64,000 nt of DNA from HGM04593 sp045654885 (GCA_045654885.1 JAZOOF010000058.1:1-64000); one strand, 5' to 3'. Positions 10,653-19,070 are shown, counted from the first letter of the stretch. Numbers and translations are program-made. The notes: generated by a model not told the origin, from the sequence alone.

Positions 10653-10745
10653 CGGAAAAAACTTCTTATTACCGGTGCAAGCGGCTTTGTGGGATTACAG
10701 TCGCTAATTATAAACAAGATAAGACCGGGTGTAATAACTATATAA
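10653..10745 (+). pseudogene. 5' scrap of an SDR (NAD(P)-binding) gene
   Basis: The reading frame contains KKLLITGASGFVG and then an unrelated short run to a TAA stop at 10743-10745; no usable ATG precedes it. The Rossmann glycine motif is the same as at the start of the gene at 11348. At DNA level ACCGGTGCAAGCGG and the following TTTGTGGG are shared, with one base different between them. It therefore looks like the 5' end of an extended SDR gene cut off when the flanking DNA rearranged. A scrap of a different SDR paralogue is also possible. Confidence 0.6.
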
Positions 10746-10793
10746 CCAAGATAATTATTTAAGAAATTATTCGCCGAATAAAAAAATAAAATT

Positions 10794-11330
10794 ATGATAG
10801 ATGTTTCTAAATTAAGAACTGCTCAAGAATGGATTGAGAAACTTGCTAATGGTATTAATCCATTAACATCAGAGCCCCTAAAAGAGGATGATATTGTTAA
10901 CAATGTCCATATTTCAAGATGTCTGTTTTTCGTTAGCGAAATTTTGGGGAAATTCGAGTTGCCTAAGTCTGCATCTAAAAAAATGAGACCTTTCTGGATG
11001 TCTGCAAGAGAAGCAGAAAGGCTTGTTGCTGTCGCTCCATGTGGAATCGCGCAATTTACAAAGATTGTTAACGAGCATATTCCTGCAGATATGAAACCAT
11101 TGTCTGCCGCTATGGTAATCAAATGGTTGCGTAATAATGGATATTTATATGAAGTTAATATAGATGATAAACATAAAACCAATCTTCCTACCGAGAAAGG
11201 TGTTCAGTTGGGTATTACCATAAAGGTTCAGCAGAATTCAGAAGGTCAAGATTATCAAAGAGTGTTATATGATCTCTCTGCTCAAAGAGTTATGTTAAGT
11301 AATATCGAATCTATAGCATTGCCTAAATAA
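10794..11330 (+). CDS. Uncharacterised 178-aa partner of the helicase fusion
   Basis: I cannot assign this 178-aa protein. It is predicted to be soluble and cytoplasmic, with no signal peptide or membrane segment. The N-terminal part (residues 1-60) is helical and contains KLANGINPLT and an EDDIVNNVHISRC segment. The C-terminal half has a winged-helix-like layout, with a helix MKPLSAAMVIKWLRNNGYL followed by a PTEKGVQLGI beta-wing-like element, so DNA binding is plausible. It shares the low GC and the codon style of the helicase upstream, 172 nt away on the same strand. The insert apparently ends before the SDR gene at 11348. A joint function with the helicase is inferred from adjacency and composition alone. 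Confidence 0.75.
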   Translation: MIDVSKLRTAQEWIEKLANGINPLTSEPLKEDDIVNNVHISRCLFFVSEILGKFELPKSASKKMRPFWMSAREAERLVAVAPCGIAQFTKIVNEHIPADMKPLSAAMVIKWLRNNGYLYEVNIDDKHKTNLPTEKGVQLGITIKVQQNSEGQDYQRVLYDLSAQRVMLSNIESIALPK

Positions 11331-11347
11331 ATGATATTCGATTGACT

Positions 11348-12217
11348 ATGCAAAGAATATTGGTTACCGGTGCAAGCGGTTTTGTGGGCAGCCGTGTTGT
11401 TGCGCGGTGGCGAAATGAGTATAAAATTCTCGCTCCCACTCATGCCGAACTTGATATTACCGACCGTGCGTCGGTCGACAGTTATTTCCTGCAACACACC
11501 CCCGATGTGGTGGTGCATCTTGCAGCGTTGTCCAATACCGGCTACTGTGAGCAGAACCCCGATGAGAGTTACCGTGTGAATGTCGAGGGCGCAGCGAACA
11601 TTGCGCGTGGAGCGGCTCTGTGCCGTGCAAAGTTGGTGTTCTTCTCAAGTGACCAGGTGTATAACGGCAATGTTGAGATTGGATTGCTTAATGAGGATGT
11701 GACTGTTGCCCCCGAGAATGTATATGGTCGTCACAAACTTGAGGCCGAGGAGCGTGTGCTCTATTTTAACCCTAACAGCGTGGTTTTGCGCGCGACATGG
11801 ATGTATGACCGTGAGCGCGAGGGCATGCCGTCGCATGCGAACTTTGTGCTTAATATTGCAAAGGCTATTAAGGAGCGCACGCCAATAGTGTTCCCGGTAC
11901 GTGAGTATCGCGGTATAACATGGGTGCGCGAGGTGGTTGAATTCCTGCCACAGACATTTAACTTGCCATCGGGCGTATATAACTACGGTGCCGAGAATGA
12001 CGTGAATACATACGAGGTGGTTTGCTGCTATTGCGAAATGCTTGCCGGCTTGCAGTCGGGTGCTCTGTTGCAGCCCGATTATGAACGCTATCCGGTACAC
12101 GAGCGTAATCTCTCAATCTCAACCGACAAGATTTTCCGTGCATCGGGCGGTGCAATCTGTTTCAGTAATACTATATCGGGGTTGAGGCTGTTTGAAGAGA
12201 TTGGTAATGAGTACTGA
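11348..12217 (+). CDS. Extended SDR, RmlD-like NAD(P)-dependent sugar-nucleotide reductase/epimerase
   Basis: The 289-aa protein has the Rossmann motif TGASGFVG at residues 7-14, a catalytic-type YGRHK (Y-x3-K), and the SSDQVYNG segment typical of the RmlD/NAD-dependent epimerase group. I use ATG 11348 rather than the in-frame TTG six bases upstream, because MQRILVTGASG is the normal start of the fold. Its substrate is probably a dTDP- or UDP-linked sugar, but no neighbouring nucleotide-sugar genes confirm this. GC content returns to the level of the rest of the window here, so the gene belongs to the host backbone. It ends in TGA immediately followed by TAG. Confidence 0.8.
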   Translation: MQRILVTGASGFVGSRVVARWRNEYKILAPTHAELDITDRASVDSYFLQHTPDVVVHLAALSNTGYCEQNPDESYRVNVEGAANIARGAALCRAKLVFFSSDQVYNGNVEIGLLNEDVTVAPENVYGRHKLEAEERVLYFNPNSVVLRATWMYDREREGMPSHANFVLNIAKAIKERTPIVFPVREYRGITWVREVVEFLPQTFNLPSGVYNYGAENDVNTYEVVCCYCEMLAGLQSGALLQPDYERYPVHERNLSISTDKIFRASGGAICFSNTISGLRLFEEIGNEY

Positions 12218-12241
12218 TAGAGCCCTTTTGTACAAGTATGG

Positions 12242-12276
12242 AATGTGACGTGTATTGCATGCGTCACATTTTTTAT
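12242..12276 (+). terminator. Intrinsic terminator after SDR gene
   Basis: Inverted repeat AATGTGACG at 12242-12250 and CGTCACATT at 12262-12270, followed by a T-run. It is 25 nt after the SDR stop codon. Confidence 0.8.
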
Positions 12277-12277
12277 G

Positions 12278-12590
12278 AATAATATAGATGTTACCTCAAA
12301 TTGCTAAACTTCATCGTTTATGTCATATCGACCGAACCAGCGGTCGACGTCCGAAGGGGCTAAAGTCAAAGGGAGATATCTCTATATTTTTTTAGAGATC
12401 CTTTGACAATCCTTGCTTATCGCAACCTACACGGCGCAAACTTCGCCTGCGCTACGTGTAACCAACTGCTGCAAGCATTGTTTGGGTCACTTTGACAATG
12501 CTTCTACAAGCATTGTCGAACTAAACTTTCGTCACTGCGTTCTGTCGGGATGACATTACAGAGGTATCCTGGGTCAACTGCTATATCATT
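12278..12590. repeat. MITE-like repeat with terminal inverted repeats (copy 1)
   Basis: The right end GGGTCAACTGCTATATCATT (12571-12590) is part of a 26-nt sequence shared exactly with 56171-56196. The left end at 12278-12295 (AATAATATAGATGTTACC) is a degenerate inverted match. Inside are further palindromes, including ACAATGCTT/AAGCATTGT and a right-half copy of the dispersed palindrome (12530-12555, ending GTCGGGATGACA). No ORF inside is credible. The element separates convergent genes and was probably mobilised by a transposase elsewhere (inference). Confidence 0.5.
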
Positions 12591-12599
12591 GCTTTTATT

Positions 12600-13220
12600 T
12601 TAGAATGCAACACCCAACCTGAATCCAAAGTTGTTCAATCCGTCCTGCGTGTAGCTCATGATGTTGCATTGGTTGGTTGCATAGCTGTAATATATTGCCA
12701 TGTGCAAGCCAAGTCCGTTGGGCCACGGGTACCAGTTGAAACCCACTTCGGGCGACATATAAAAACCCCAACGGTTCTGCTCCTTCATGAATATATAGTA
12801 GTAGTTATTGAACTCGGAGTAGCATGCACCCAGTTTCAAAGCCGCATAGGGCTGGAAGTCGGCCTCTATGAAACGATATTTCACAAGTGCTCCAAACGGC
12901 AGGGTGAACATCTGGTGCTGCTGGTCGCTGTTCATTGACAAGGTGGGGGAGAGGTTTATTGTGCGGCGCGAGAAATATTCGTTATTAGTGTGGAAGTTGA
13001 TGAAACCGCCCACAGCGATATCAGGGGTTACATAGTAACCGCCCTCAAAGTTCATTCCCCAACCACTTACATCATTGGCAAACTTGTTGCCAAGCGGAAT
13101 ATTGAATTGCCAATCGACATTGAAATAGCTGTCGAGCGACAACTGCGCCTTTCCTTTTGACGGGATGCATGCAAATGCAAAGAAAAGCGCAACATAACAT
13201 ATTCTTACAAGAGTTTTCAT
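12600..13220 (-). CDS. Outer-membrane beta-barrel protein
   Basis: A protein of about 206 aa with a signal peptide from the ATG at 13220 (MKTLVRICYVALFF...GKAQ). The longer frame would overlap the upstream gene by 20 nt and lacks a signal at its very start, so the internal ATG is preferred. The body alternates hydrophobic and polar residues with many aromatic turns (GGYYVTPDIAVGGF, GFYMSPEVGFNWYPW) and ends in GFRLGVAF with a terminal Phe, as outer-membrane barrels do. An 8-strand OmpW/OmpA-type barrel is likely. It is the last gene of a three-gene minus-strand operon with the two lipoproteins upstream. Confidence 0.75.
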   Translation of the reverse strand: MKTLVRICYVALFFAFACIPSKGKAQLSLDSYFNVDWQFNIPLGNKFANDVSGWGMNFEGGYYVTPDIAVGGFINFHTNNEYFSRRTINLSPTLSMNSDQQHQMFTLPFGALVKYRFIEADFQPYAALKLGACYSEFNNYYYIFMKEQNRWGFYMSPEVGFNWYPWPNGLGLHMAIYYSYATNQCNIMSYTQDGLNNFGFRLGVAF

Positions 13221-13245
13221 AAGTTTAAAGTTTAGTAGAGTTTCT

Positions 13246-13884
13246 TTATTCTTCGGTATTTCCACGCTTCAGGTAGGGCGATTGCTCGAATGCCTGGTCG
13301 ATGGCCTCCATTGTGCGCGAGAGACTAAGGTTATTGCCATTGAGCAGACCACATATGTAGGTATTCCACACCACGGTTAGTTTGTCATTGAGCGGGGTGG
13401 GAGCATTGGTATCCACCAGTTCGCCAATTATTGAACCTGTGCTGTAGCTGTAGGAGAAGGAGTAGGGGTAGTACCATCCCCAGCCGCCCCAGTTCCAATA
13501 GCCCGGATAGCTGTTCCACCATGGACCGGGATTGTAGATATTGAAGTAGTAGGTGGTATTGACGTAGCTCAACTGTAGCACAATGTCGGCCTCGGTTTCA
13601 TCGCCGACCTCCTCATAGCCGGCCAATGCCAGCTTTGAAGTGAAAGCATCGACAATCTTTGCCGAGTTGGCATTGTTCCAGTAAGTCGCCTTCTCACTGT
13701 TGTCTATTATCAGGATGCTGTCAATTACATAGAAGCTGTTGAAGGACTTGAAATCGGTACCACTGTCATAGTTGGTGTACACAAGGTAGCTGTTGTCCAG
13801 TTTATCGACATCGGGGTCCTTTTGGCACGAAGCTATGGACAAGGCGCAGACAGCAAAAAGTGCCGGTATTGAAAACTTTTTCAT
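13246..13884 (-). CDS. DUF4136-like lipoprotein
   Basis: This 212-aa protein has a lipoprotein signal (MKKFSIPALF...SIASC, cysteine near residue 20). The body, with a Y-D-S-x-T-D-F-K-S-F-N-S-F-Y-V start, an ADIVLQLSY segment and a central Trp/Tyr/Pro/Gly-rich loop around residues 120-140, fits the DUF4136 family of periplasmic or outer-membrane lipoproteins. Its function is not established. It lies 22 nt after the lipoprotein gene at 13907-14395 and 25 nt before the barrel gene, so the three probably form one envelope operon. Confidence 0.7.
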   Translation of the reverse strand: MKKFSIPALFAVCALSIASCQKDPDVDKLDNSYLVYTNYDSGTDFKSFNSFYVIDSILIIDNSEKATYWNNANSAKIVDAFTSKLALAGYEEVGDETEADIVLQLSYVNTTYYFNIYNPGPWWNSYPGYWNWGGWGWYYPYSFSYSYSTGSIIGELVDTNAPTPLNDKLTVVWNTYICGLLNGNNLSLSRTMEAIDQAFEQSPYLKRGNTEE

Positions 13885-13906
13885 ACGGTTATTTTTCAGG
13901 GGTTAA

Positions 13907-14395
13907 TCACTTTACTAAACTCAGTTTGTGGTTTGGATGCGTAGCAGCCGGTTTGCCACTCTTGTCAACCTTTACAAGCGAGCTGTCCTCCATCATCATA
14001 AAGGAGATGGTTGGGGTGCCATAGTTGTTCGATACAAGTTCAATGATTGTTGCTGTGCTGTCGTTGACACCAAGCAGTATCATGGCGTTACCGTCATCGG
14101 TCTGCGTTGCAACACCCTCATCCACATAGTCGGTGGTAATGGTGTATGTGCCGTCGCTGTTGAGGTTGACGGTCTGCACTGCAAGTATAACATCGGCAAT
14201 GGCATTGCCATCCATGGGAGAGGTACCTTCGAAGACGAAGGTCTGAACATCGGCTATCGTGGAGTCATTTACAAAGTAAATGCTATCCTCCTCAAAAGCT
14301 ATTCCATCCTGCATTGGCTTGCCTTTTGACTTTGAATTGCAAGCCGAGAGTAAAAGTGCGGTTGCAGCCACCGTAAACAATAGATACTTTTTCAT
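13907..14395 (-). CDS. Small lipoprotein, NlpE-N-like
   Basis: This 162-aa protein has a lipobox LLSAC near residue 19. The core reads FEGTSPMDGNAIADVILAV followed by LNSDGTYTITTDYV, which recalls the small beta-barrel of NlpE-type lipoproteins (YxGxLPxADxxG...TxxLxxDGTYxLxxxY). The CxxC motif of E. coli NlpE is missing, so a copper-binding role is not supported. It is the first gene of the envelope operon running to 12600. A short leader with no obvious promoter precedes it. Confidence 0.6.
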   Translation of the reverse strand: MKKYLLFTVAATALLLSACNSKSKGKPMQDGIAFEEDSIYFVNDSTIADVQTFVFEGTSPMDGNAIADVILAVQTVNLNSDGTYTITTDYVDEGVATQTDDGNAMILLGVNDSTATIIELVSNNYGTPTISFMMMEDSSLVKVDKSGKPAATHPNHKLSLVK

Positions 14396-14564
14396 TACAT
14401 TACTGTTTTTTTAAGTTATTCAAGAGAATAACACAGCAATGCCGTTGCTGGTTGCATATTATTTGTTTACAAAACAGAAAAAAGGTTATAAAAAGAGCAA
14501 TCCCCACCAAACGGCAGGGATTGTAATAGGCATGCTCGCATTTGAGTTCTCCGTTTTTGACCTT

Positions 14565-15812
14565 TCAGTTCGCAGCGTCGGGCAAGGCGTTGTTGATGGA
14601 GTAGTACAGCAGATTATAGAGCATATACTCCTGCTCGCTGCCCAACGGGTAGACGTGTTCCACATGCTGCAGCTCATCAACAGCAAAGTTGGGAGTCACG
14701 GGCTGCAGCAACGCTCCATCGGCAAGTGTTACATAATGCGTTGCTGGGTTTATTGCAAAACCGTATGGCGACTGTATGCTGTTTGTAACAATGTTCACTC
14801 CCGCACTCTTTGCTCCAAAAGTGATTACATCGTACATTGGGCGCGAGTTGTCTACCGCTGCGGCAAACAGTTCGGCAACACCAGTTGTCCTTGCACCGGT
14901 AATTATGTAGGTCTTCTTATCGCAAACGGTTGTCAGCTGTTGAGTGTAACAATATGTTGTGTCGGGATCGCCTGCAGCGTCTACAAGGTTGCCGAACGGA
15001 GTGCCATAGAGTTCCGGCCCCACAAACGAGCTTGCCAATGAAGCGGCATTTGCCATTGAACCGCCTGTTGAGTAGCGCAGATCCACAATCACTGTCTCCA
15101 CATCATTTGCCACAAAACGCAACAGCGCATCCTGTGTCTGCTGCACAAAATCCTCGCCACTAAAATTGTTGAGCACAAGATAACCTACTTGCTTCTCACG
15201 CACATTGTATATGGTATCGAGGTAGAGGGCATTGGCGGTGCAATCAACAGATGCCCCAACCTGCAGCGTATCGCTTGCCACCCAGTAATACTTCTGTGCC
15301 TCGTCGTCATACTCTATGTACTCGGTAGCAAATCCTCCACCGGCACCCGATTGCAAGACGGTATATTTGCTTGTTGTAAACGTTGCACCGTCGACCGACG
15401 ATATCCATGTTCCGCGCTCAATGCCCGCGACATCGGCCGGCGAACCCGGCTCAACCATCAAGGCAAGCGCATAGGTCTTGTTAGGGCGCTCACCAATGGG
15501 GTCGCGCATAACGGCAAGTGTCATGCCATAGGTGCCAAGCGTTACAGTATCAGTGAAGAACGACGTCTTGTCACCACTGTATATTATGGATGAGAAGAAT
15601 TTCGACGGTTTTGAAAAGAATGTGTTGCGCGACGGCTCTTTAATCTTGTCGCGCCACAAGTACACCTCCTGCATCCTGGAGTATATCCACTGGTTCTCCT
15701 TTGTAAGGTCATAATATTCATGTGTCCTGTCCTCGCCACAACTTGAAAACAGTGCTACAATAAGCATGGCGACAAGTGACAGATATGTTGCTTTTTTCAT
15801 TGTTTCTTTCAT
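14565..15812 (-). CDS. S41 (tail-specific) protease-like lipoprotein, catalytic dyad apparently lost
   Basis: This 415-aa lipoprotein (lipobox LFSSC) has the layout of Bacteroidales S41 peptidases: an N-terminal helical domain with NQWIYSRMQEVYLW, a PDZ-like domain (MVEPGSPADVAGIERG), and the C-terminal domain with VIVDLRYSTGGS. At the nucleophile segment, where homologues read T-A-S-A-[SA]-E, this protein reads TTGVAE, so Ser becomes Gly. At the lysine segment, where homologues read G-K-N-V, it reads GVNIV, so Lys becomes Val. Both dyad residues therefore look substituted in an otherwise full-length protein. An in-frame second ATG (15800) is an equally possible start. It stands alone between convergently arranged repeats and rpsP. 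Confidence 0.8.
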   Translation of the reverse strand: MKETMKKATYLSLVAMLIVALFSSCGEDRTHEYYDLTKENQWIYSRMQEVYLWRDKIKEPSRNTFFSKPSKFFSSIIYSGDKTSFFTDTVTLGTYGMTLAVMRDPIGERPNKTYALALMVEPGSPADVAGIERGTWISSVDGATFTTSKYTVLQSGAGGGFATEYIEYDDEAQKYYWVASDTLQVGASVDCTANALYLDTIYNVREKQVGYLVLNNFSGEDFVQQTQDALLRFVANDVETVIVDLRYSTGGSMANAASLASSFVGPELYGTPFGNLVDAAGDPDTTYCYTQQLTTVCDKKTYIITGARTTGVAELFAAAVDNSRPMYDVITFGAKSAGVNIVTNSIQSPYGFAINPATHYVTLADGALLQPVTPNFAVDELQHVEHVYPLGSEQEYMLYNLLYYSINNALPDAAN

Positions 15813-15969
15813 TTATAACGCGAAAATACTCCAAAAAGCGCTATTGGGCAAAACATTGGGTGTGAAAACTATAAAATGAACCGACAAACAACCGAGATTA
15901 CCGTTGTGCCGCAGTAGGGGCAGACCGATGTGTCTGCCCAAGAGCATACCCTCCTTTATCTATAAAACA

Positions 15970-15999
15970 AATCCCGCCAACCTGATGGTCGACGGGATT
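15970..15999 (-). terminator. Intrinsic terminator of rpsP
   Basis: An imperfect stem pairs AATCCCGCCAACC (15970-15982) with GGTCGACGGGATT (15987-15999) around a TGAT loop. On the minus strand it is followed by a T-rich run (TTGTTTTATA). It lies 37 nt beyond the rpsP stop. Confidence 0.65.
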
Positions 16000-16035
16000 A
16001 TCGTGAGCATTACTGCAAAGAGTGTCTCGCAATTA

Positions 16036-16578
16036 TTATGCCTCAGCAGCCTCCTCTGCAGGAGCCTCTGTAGCCTCAGCGTTAGCTGCAGCCTCTGCCT
16101 CAGCCTTTGCAAGAGCCTCAGCTGCCTTCTTCTCAGCAACCTTCTTTGCAATAGCTGCGTTAACCTCTTTCTCTGCCTCCAAACGTGCCTTCTTGTCGTC
16201 ACGCTTAGCCTGCTCCTCAGCGCTCTTTACACCGTTGAGTGCGCTTACCTTAGCTGTCTTCCAAGCCTCGAACTTAGCCTGAGCAGCAGCCTCGTCAAAT
16301 GCGCCCTTCTTAACACCGCCCTGGAGGTGCTTCATCATATACACGCCCTCGCGTGAAAGGATGTTGCGTACAGTGTCGGTTGGAGTAGCACCGTTGTTAA
16401 CCCACCACAATGCGCGCTCGAAGTTCAACTCTACAGTCGCAGGGTTTGTGTTAGGGTTGTAAGTACCGAGCTTCTCGGTGAACTTTCCATCACGTGGAGA
16501 TCTCGAATCTGCAATCACGATAGAGTAGAATGCGTAGTGCTTACGGCCTCTTCTCTGAAGTCTGATTTTTGTTGCCAT
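16036..16578 (-). CDS. rpsP: 30S ribosomal protein S16 with long Ala/Glu-rich tail
   Basis: The N-terminal 80 or so residues carry the S16 signature (MATKIRLQRRGRKHYAFYSI, ADSRSPRDGKFTEKLGTYNP), placing it in the small ribosomal subunit near 16S rRNA. The usual S16 is about 80-90 aa; this one is 180 aa. The extra part runs KGAFDEAAAQAKFEAWK into a charged helix rich in K, A and E (residues 110-155) and ends in an Ala/Glu-rich tail (APAEEAAEA). Tails of this kind are common in Bacteroidota S16. A TACCTTTG -7 box lies 61 nt upstream, and the gene is followed by its own terminator, so it is probably monocistronic. Confidence 0.97.
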   Translation of the reverse strand: MATKIRLQRRGRKHYAFYSIVIADSRSPRDGKFTEKLGTYNPNTNPATVELNFERALWWVNNGATPTDTVRNILSREGVYMMKHLQGGVKKGAFDEAAAQAKFEAWKTAKVSALNGVKSAEEQAKRDDKKARLEAEKEVNAAIAKKVAEKKAAEALAKAEAEAAANAEATEAPAEEAAEA

Positions 16579-16639
16579 TTTTTAAAACAATTTTTAATGG
16601 TTAATGATTTGAGTTAGCCAATATCTCGTATTAGCGCCG

Positions 16640-16647
16640 CAAAGGTA
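16640..16647 (-). promoter_or_regulatory. -7 box for rpsP
   Basis: On the minus strand this reads TACCTTTG, a full match to TAnnTTTG, 61 nt upstream of the rpsP start. No convincing -33 TTTG is present at the expected distance. Confidence 0.5.
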
Positions 16648-16745
16648 ACACTTTTTTATGTAATAGCCTTGTTTTTCGGCCATTATTTTTGACCACAGGA
16701 AACATTTTGTTAATTTTACGACCGTCAAGTTTACTGGTTCTAATT

Positions 16746-19049
16746 ATGAAAAGATACTTTTTAAATATACTGTTCCCTATTTTCCTGCTTTGCGCCACAA
16801 TGGCAAAAGCGCAGGAGGGTGATTTTGTAAGTTACGTAAACCCGCTAATCGGTACGCAGTCGTCGTTTGAGTTGTCGGCGGGTAACACCTATCCTGCAAC
16901 GGCTATGCCGTGGGGTATGAACTTCTGGACACCGCGTACCGGCAAGATGGGCGACGGTTGGCAATATACCTACACGGCAAACAAAATCTATGGTTTCGAG
17001 CAGACTCACCAACCAAGCCCGTGGATAAATGACTATGGCGAATTCACCATTATGCCAATGAGTGGCAAGCCCGTGGTTGATGAAGCAGAGCGCGCAAGTT
17101 GGTTCTCGCACAAGGGCGAGGTGTCGATGCCGCATTATTATAAGGTCTATCTTGCCGATTATGACATTGTAACGGAGCTGACCCCAACCGAGAGGGCGGC
17201 AATGTTCCGTTTTACATTCCCTGCGGGCGAGTCATTTGTGGCTATCGATGCCCATAACAACGGCTCACACATAGAGATAATTCCACAGGAGAACAAGATT
17301 ATCGGTTACTCCACACGCAACAGCGGTGGAGTGCCGGCGAACTTCCGCAACTATTTTGTGGTTGTGTTTGATAAACCGTTTGAATACACCGCCACATTCT
17401 CGCACGATGGCTCTACAATGCCCATGCAACCCAACGTAGAGGCAATGCAGCAGACTGCCGACCACACTGGTGCAATCATAGGTTTCAAGACAAAGCTGGG
17501 CGAGGTGGTGCACGCGCGTGTGGCATCGTCGTTCATAAGCCCCGAGCAGGCCGAGGTCAATTTGCGAGAACTTGGCAACGGCTCATTCGACACACTGGTT
17601 GCCGCAGGCCGCGCAAAGTGGAACGATGTACTTGGCCGCATTGAGGTTGAGGATAACAACATTGACCACAAACGCATGTTCTACAGTTGCCTTTACCGTT
17701 CGTTGCTATTCCCACGCAAGTTCTACGAGGTGGCAGAGAATGGTGACATCGTTCATTATAGTCCATACAATGGCGAGGTATTGCCGGGATACATGTACAC
17801 CGACACGGGCTTCTGGGACACCTTCCGTTGCCTGTTCCCGCTGCTGAACCTTGTCTATCCATCTGTTAACGAGGAGATACAGGCCGGTCTGCTCAACACC
17901 TATCGCGAGAGCGGTTTCTTCCCCGAGTGGGCAAGCCCCGGACACCGTGGCTGCATGGTGGGCAACAACTCGGCATCGGTGTTGGCCGATGCTCTTGTGA
18001 AAGGCATTGCTGTAGACGATACAGCGCTGCTATACGAAGGTTTGCAGCACGGCACGCGCAACGTACACCCGACCGTATCGTCTACAGGCCGTCTTGGGTA
18101 CGAACTGTACAACCGCTTGGGCTATGTTCCATGCGATGCGGGTATACATGAGAATGCAGCACGTACACTGGAATATGCCTACAACGATTGGTGCATACTG
18201 CAAGTGGCAAAAAGGCTGAACCGCCCGCAGAGCGAGATTGCCGAGCTTGAGAAACGTGCAATGAACTACCGCAACATTTTCAACAAGGAGTACAGGCTGA
18301 TGTGCGGCCGCAAAAGCGACGGCAGTTTCGAGGAAAACTTCTCGCCACTCAAGTGGGGCGGCAACTTCACCGAGGGCAACAGCTGGCACTACACCTGGTC
18401 GGTGTTCCACGATGTGCAGGGGCTCATTGACCTGATGGGCGGCAAAAGGGCATTCGTGCAGATGCTTGACTCGGTGTTCACCACACCGCCGCACTACGAT
18501 GACAGCTACTACGGTTTCCCAATACATGAGATACGCGAAATGACGGTGATGAACATGGGCAACTATGCCCATGGCAACCAGCCCGCACAGCACATGATTT
18601 ACCTTTACAACTATGCCGGGGAGCCATGGAAAGCGCAGAGTAGGGTACGCGAGGTGATGGAAAAGATGTACACCCCGACACCAGACGGCTATTGCGGCGA
18701 CGAGGACAACGGGCAGACATCGGCCTGGTATGTCTTCTCGGCATTGGGTTTTTACCCAGTGTGCCCCGCAAGCAATGAGTATGTGCTTGGTTCGCCGCTC
18801 TTTGAGCGCGCAACCGTGCACCTTGAGAACGACAAGCACATAGTCATTGATGCAAAGGACAACAGCGCCGGGAATGTATATATATCAAGGATGAAACTGA
18901 GCGGCAAGGAGCACACACGCAACTACCTTACCCACGATGCACTCACAAAAGGCGCAACGATAAAGCTGCAAATGAGCAACACCCCCAACCGTTCACGCGG
19001 CACAATGGCCGATGATGCACCTTATTCGTTCTCAAAGAAGAGCGAGTAA
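16746..19049 (+). CDS. GH92 family alpha-mannosidase, secreted
   Basis: This 767-aa protein starts at ATG 16746, which begins the signal peptide (MKRYFLNILFPIFLLC...KAQ). The N-terminal beta-sandwich starts VNPLIGTQSSFELSAGNTYP, diagnostic of GH92. The catalytic (alpha/alpha)6 domain carries EGNSWHYTW near residue 543, matching the general-acid region, and CGDEDNGQTSAWY near 651-655, matching the aspartate general-base region. These assignments come from memory of the characterised Bacteroides enzyme. GH92 enzymes are Ca-dependent inverting exo-mannosidases acting on N-glycan or fungal mannan in the periplasm or on the surface. The usual GNEP loop reads GNQPAQH here, which may change subsite preference. 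No SusC/SusD pair is adjacent, so it is a stand-alone glycosidase. Confidence 0.92.
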   Translation: MKRYFLNILFPIFLLCATMAKAQEGDFVSYVNPLIGTQSSFELSAGNTYPATAMPWGMNFWTPRTGKMGDGWQYTYTANKIYGFEQTHQPSPWINDYGEFTIMPMSGKPVVDEAERASWFSHKGEVSMPHYYKVYLADYDIVTELTPTERAAMFRFTFPAGESFVAIDAHNNGSHIEIIPQENKIIGYSTRNSGGVPANFRNYFVVVFDKPFEYTATFSHDGSTMPMQPNVEAMQQTADHTGAIIGFKTKLGEVVHARVASSFISPEQAEVNLRELGNGSFDTLVAAGRAKWNDVLGRIEVEDNNIDHKRMFYSCLYRSLLFPRKFYEVAENGDIVHYSPYNGEVLPGYMYTDTGFWDTFRCLFPLLNLVYPSVNEEIQAGLLNTYRESGFFPEWASPGHRGCMVGNNSASVLADALVKGIAVDDTALLYEGLQHGTRNVHPTVSSTGRLGYELYNRLGYVPCDAGIHENAARTLEYAYNDWCILQVAKRLNRPQSEIAELEKRAMNYRNIFNKEYRLMCGRKSDGSFEENFSPLKWGGNFTEGNSWHYTWSVFHDVQGLIDLMGGKRAFVQMLDSVFTTPPHYDDSYYGFPIHEIREMTVMNMGNYAHGNQPAQHMIYLYNYAGEPWKAQSRVREVMEKMYTPTPDGYCGDEDNGQTSAWYVFSALGFYPVCPASNEYVLGSPLFERATVHLENDKHIVIDAKDNSAGNVYISRMKLSGKEHTRNYLTHDALTKGATIKLQMSNTPNRSRGTMADDAPYSFSKKSE

Positions 19050-19070
19050 GCAATATTTTAACCCAATTAT

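Noticed and set aside
12300..12530. CRISPR-like short repeats near 12.4 kb
   Set aside because: The repeats are inverted hairpins of different sequence, with no regular direct repeat and spacer pattern.
18030..18839. 269-codon open frame antisense to the GH92 gene
   Set aside because: It is a shadow of high-GC sense codons in a clear GH92 catalytic domain.
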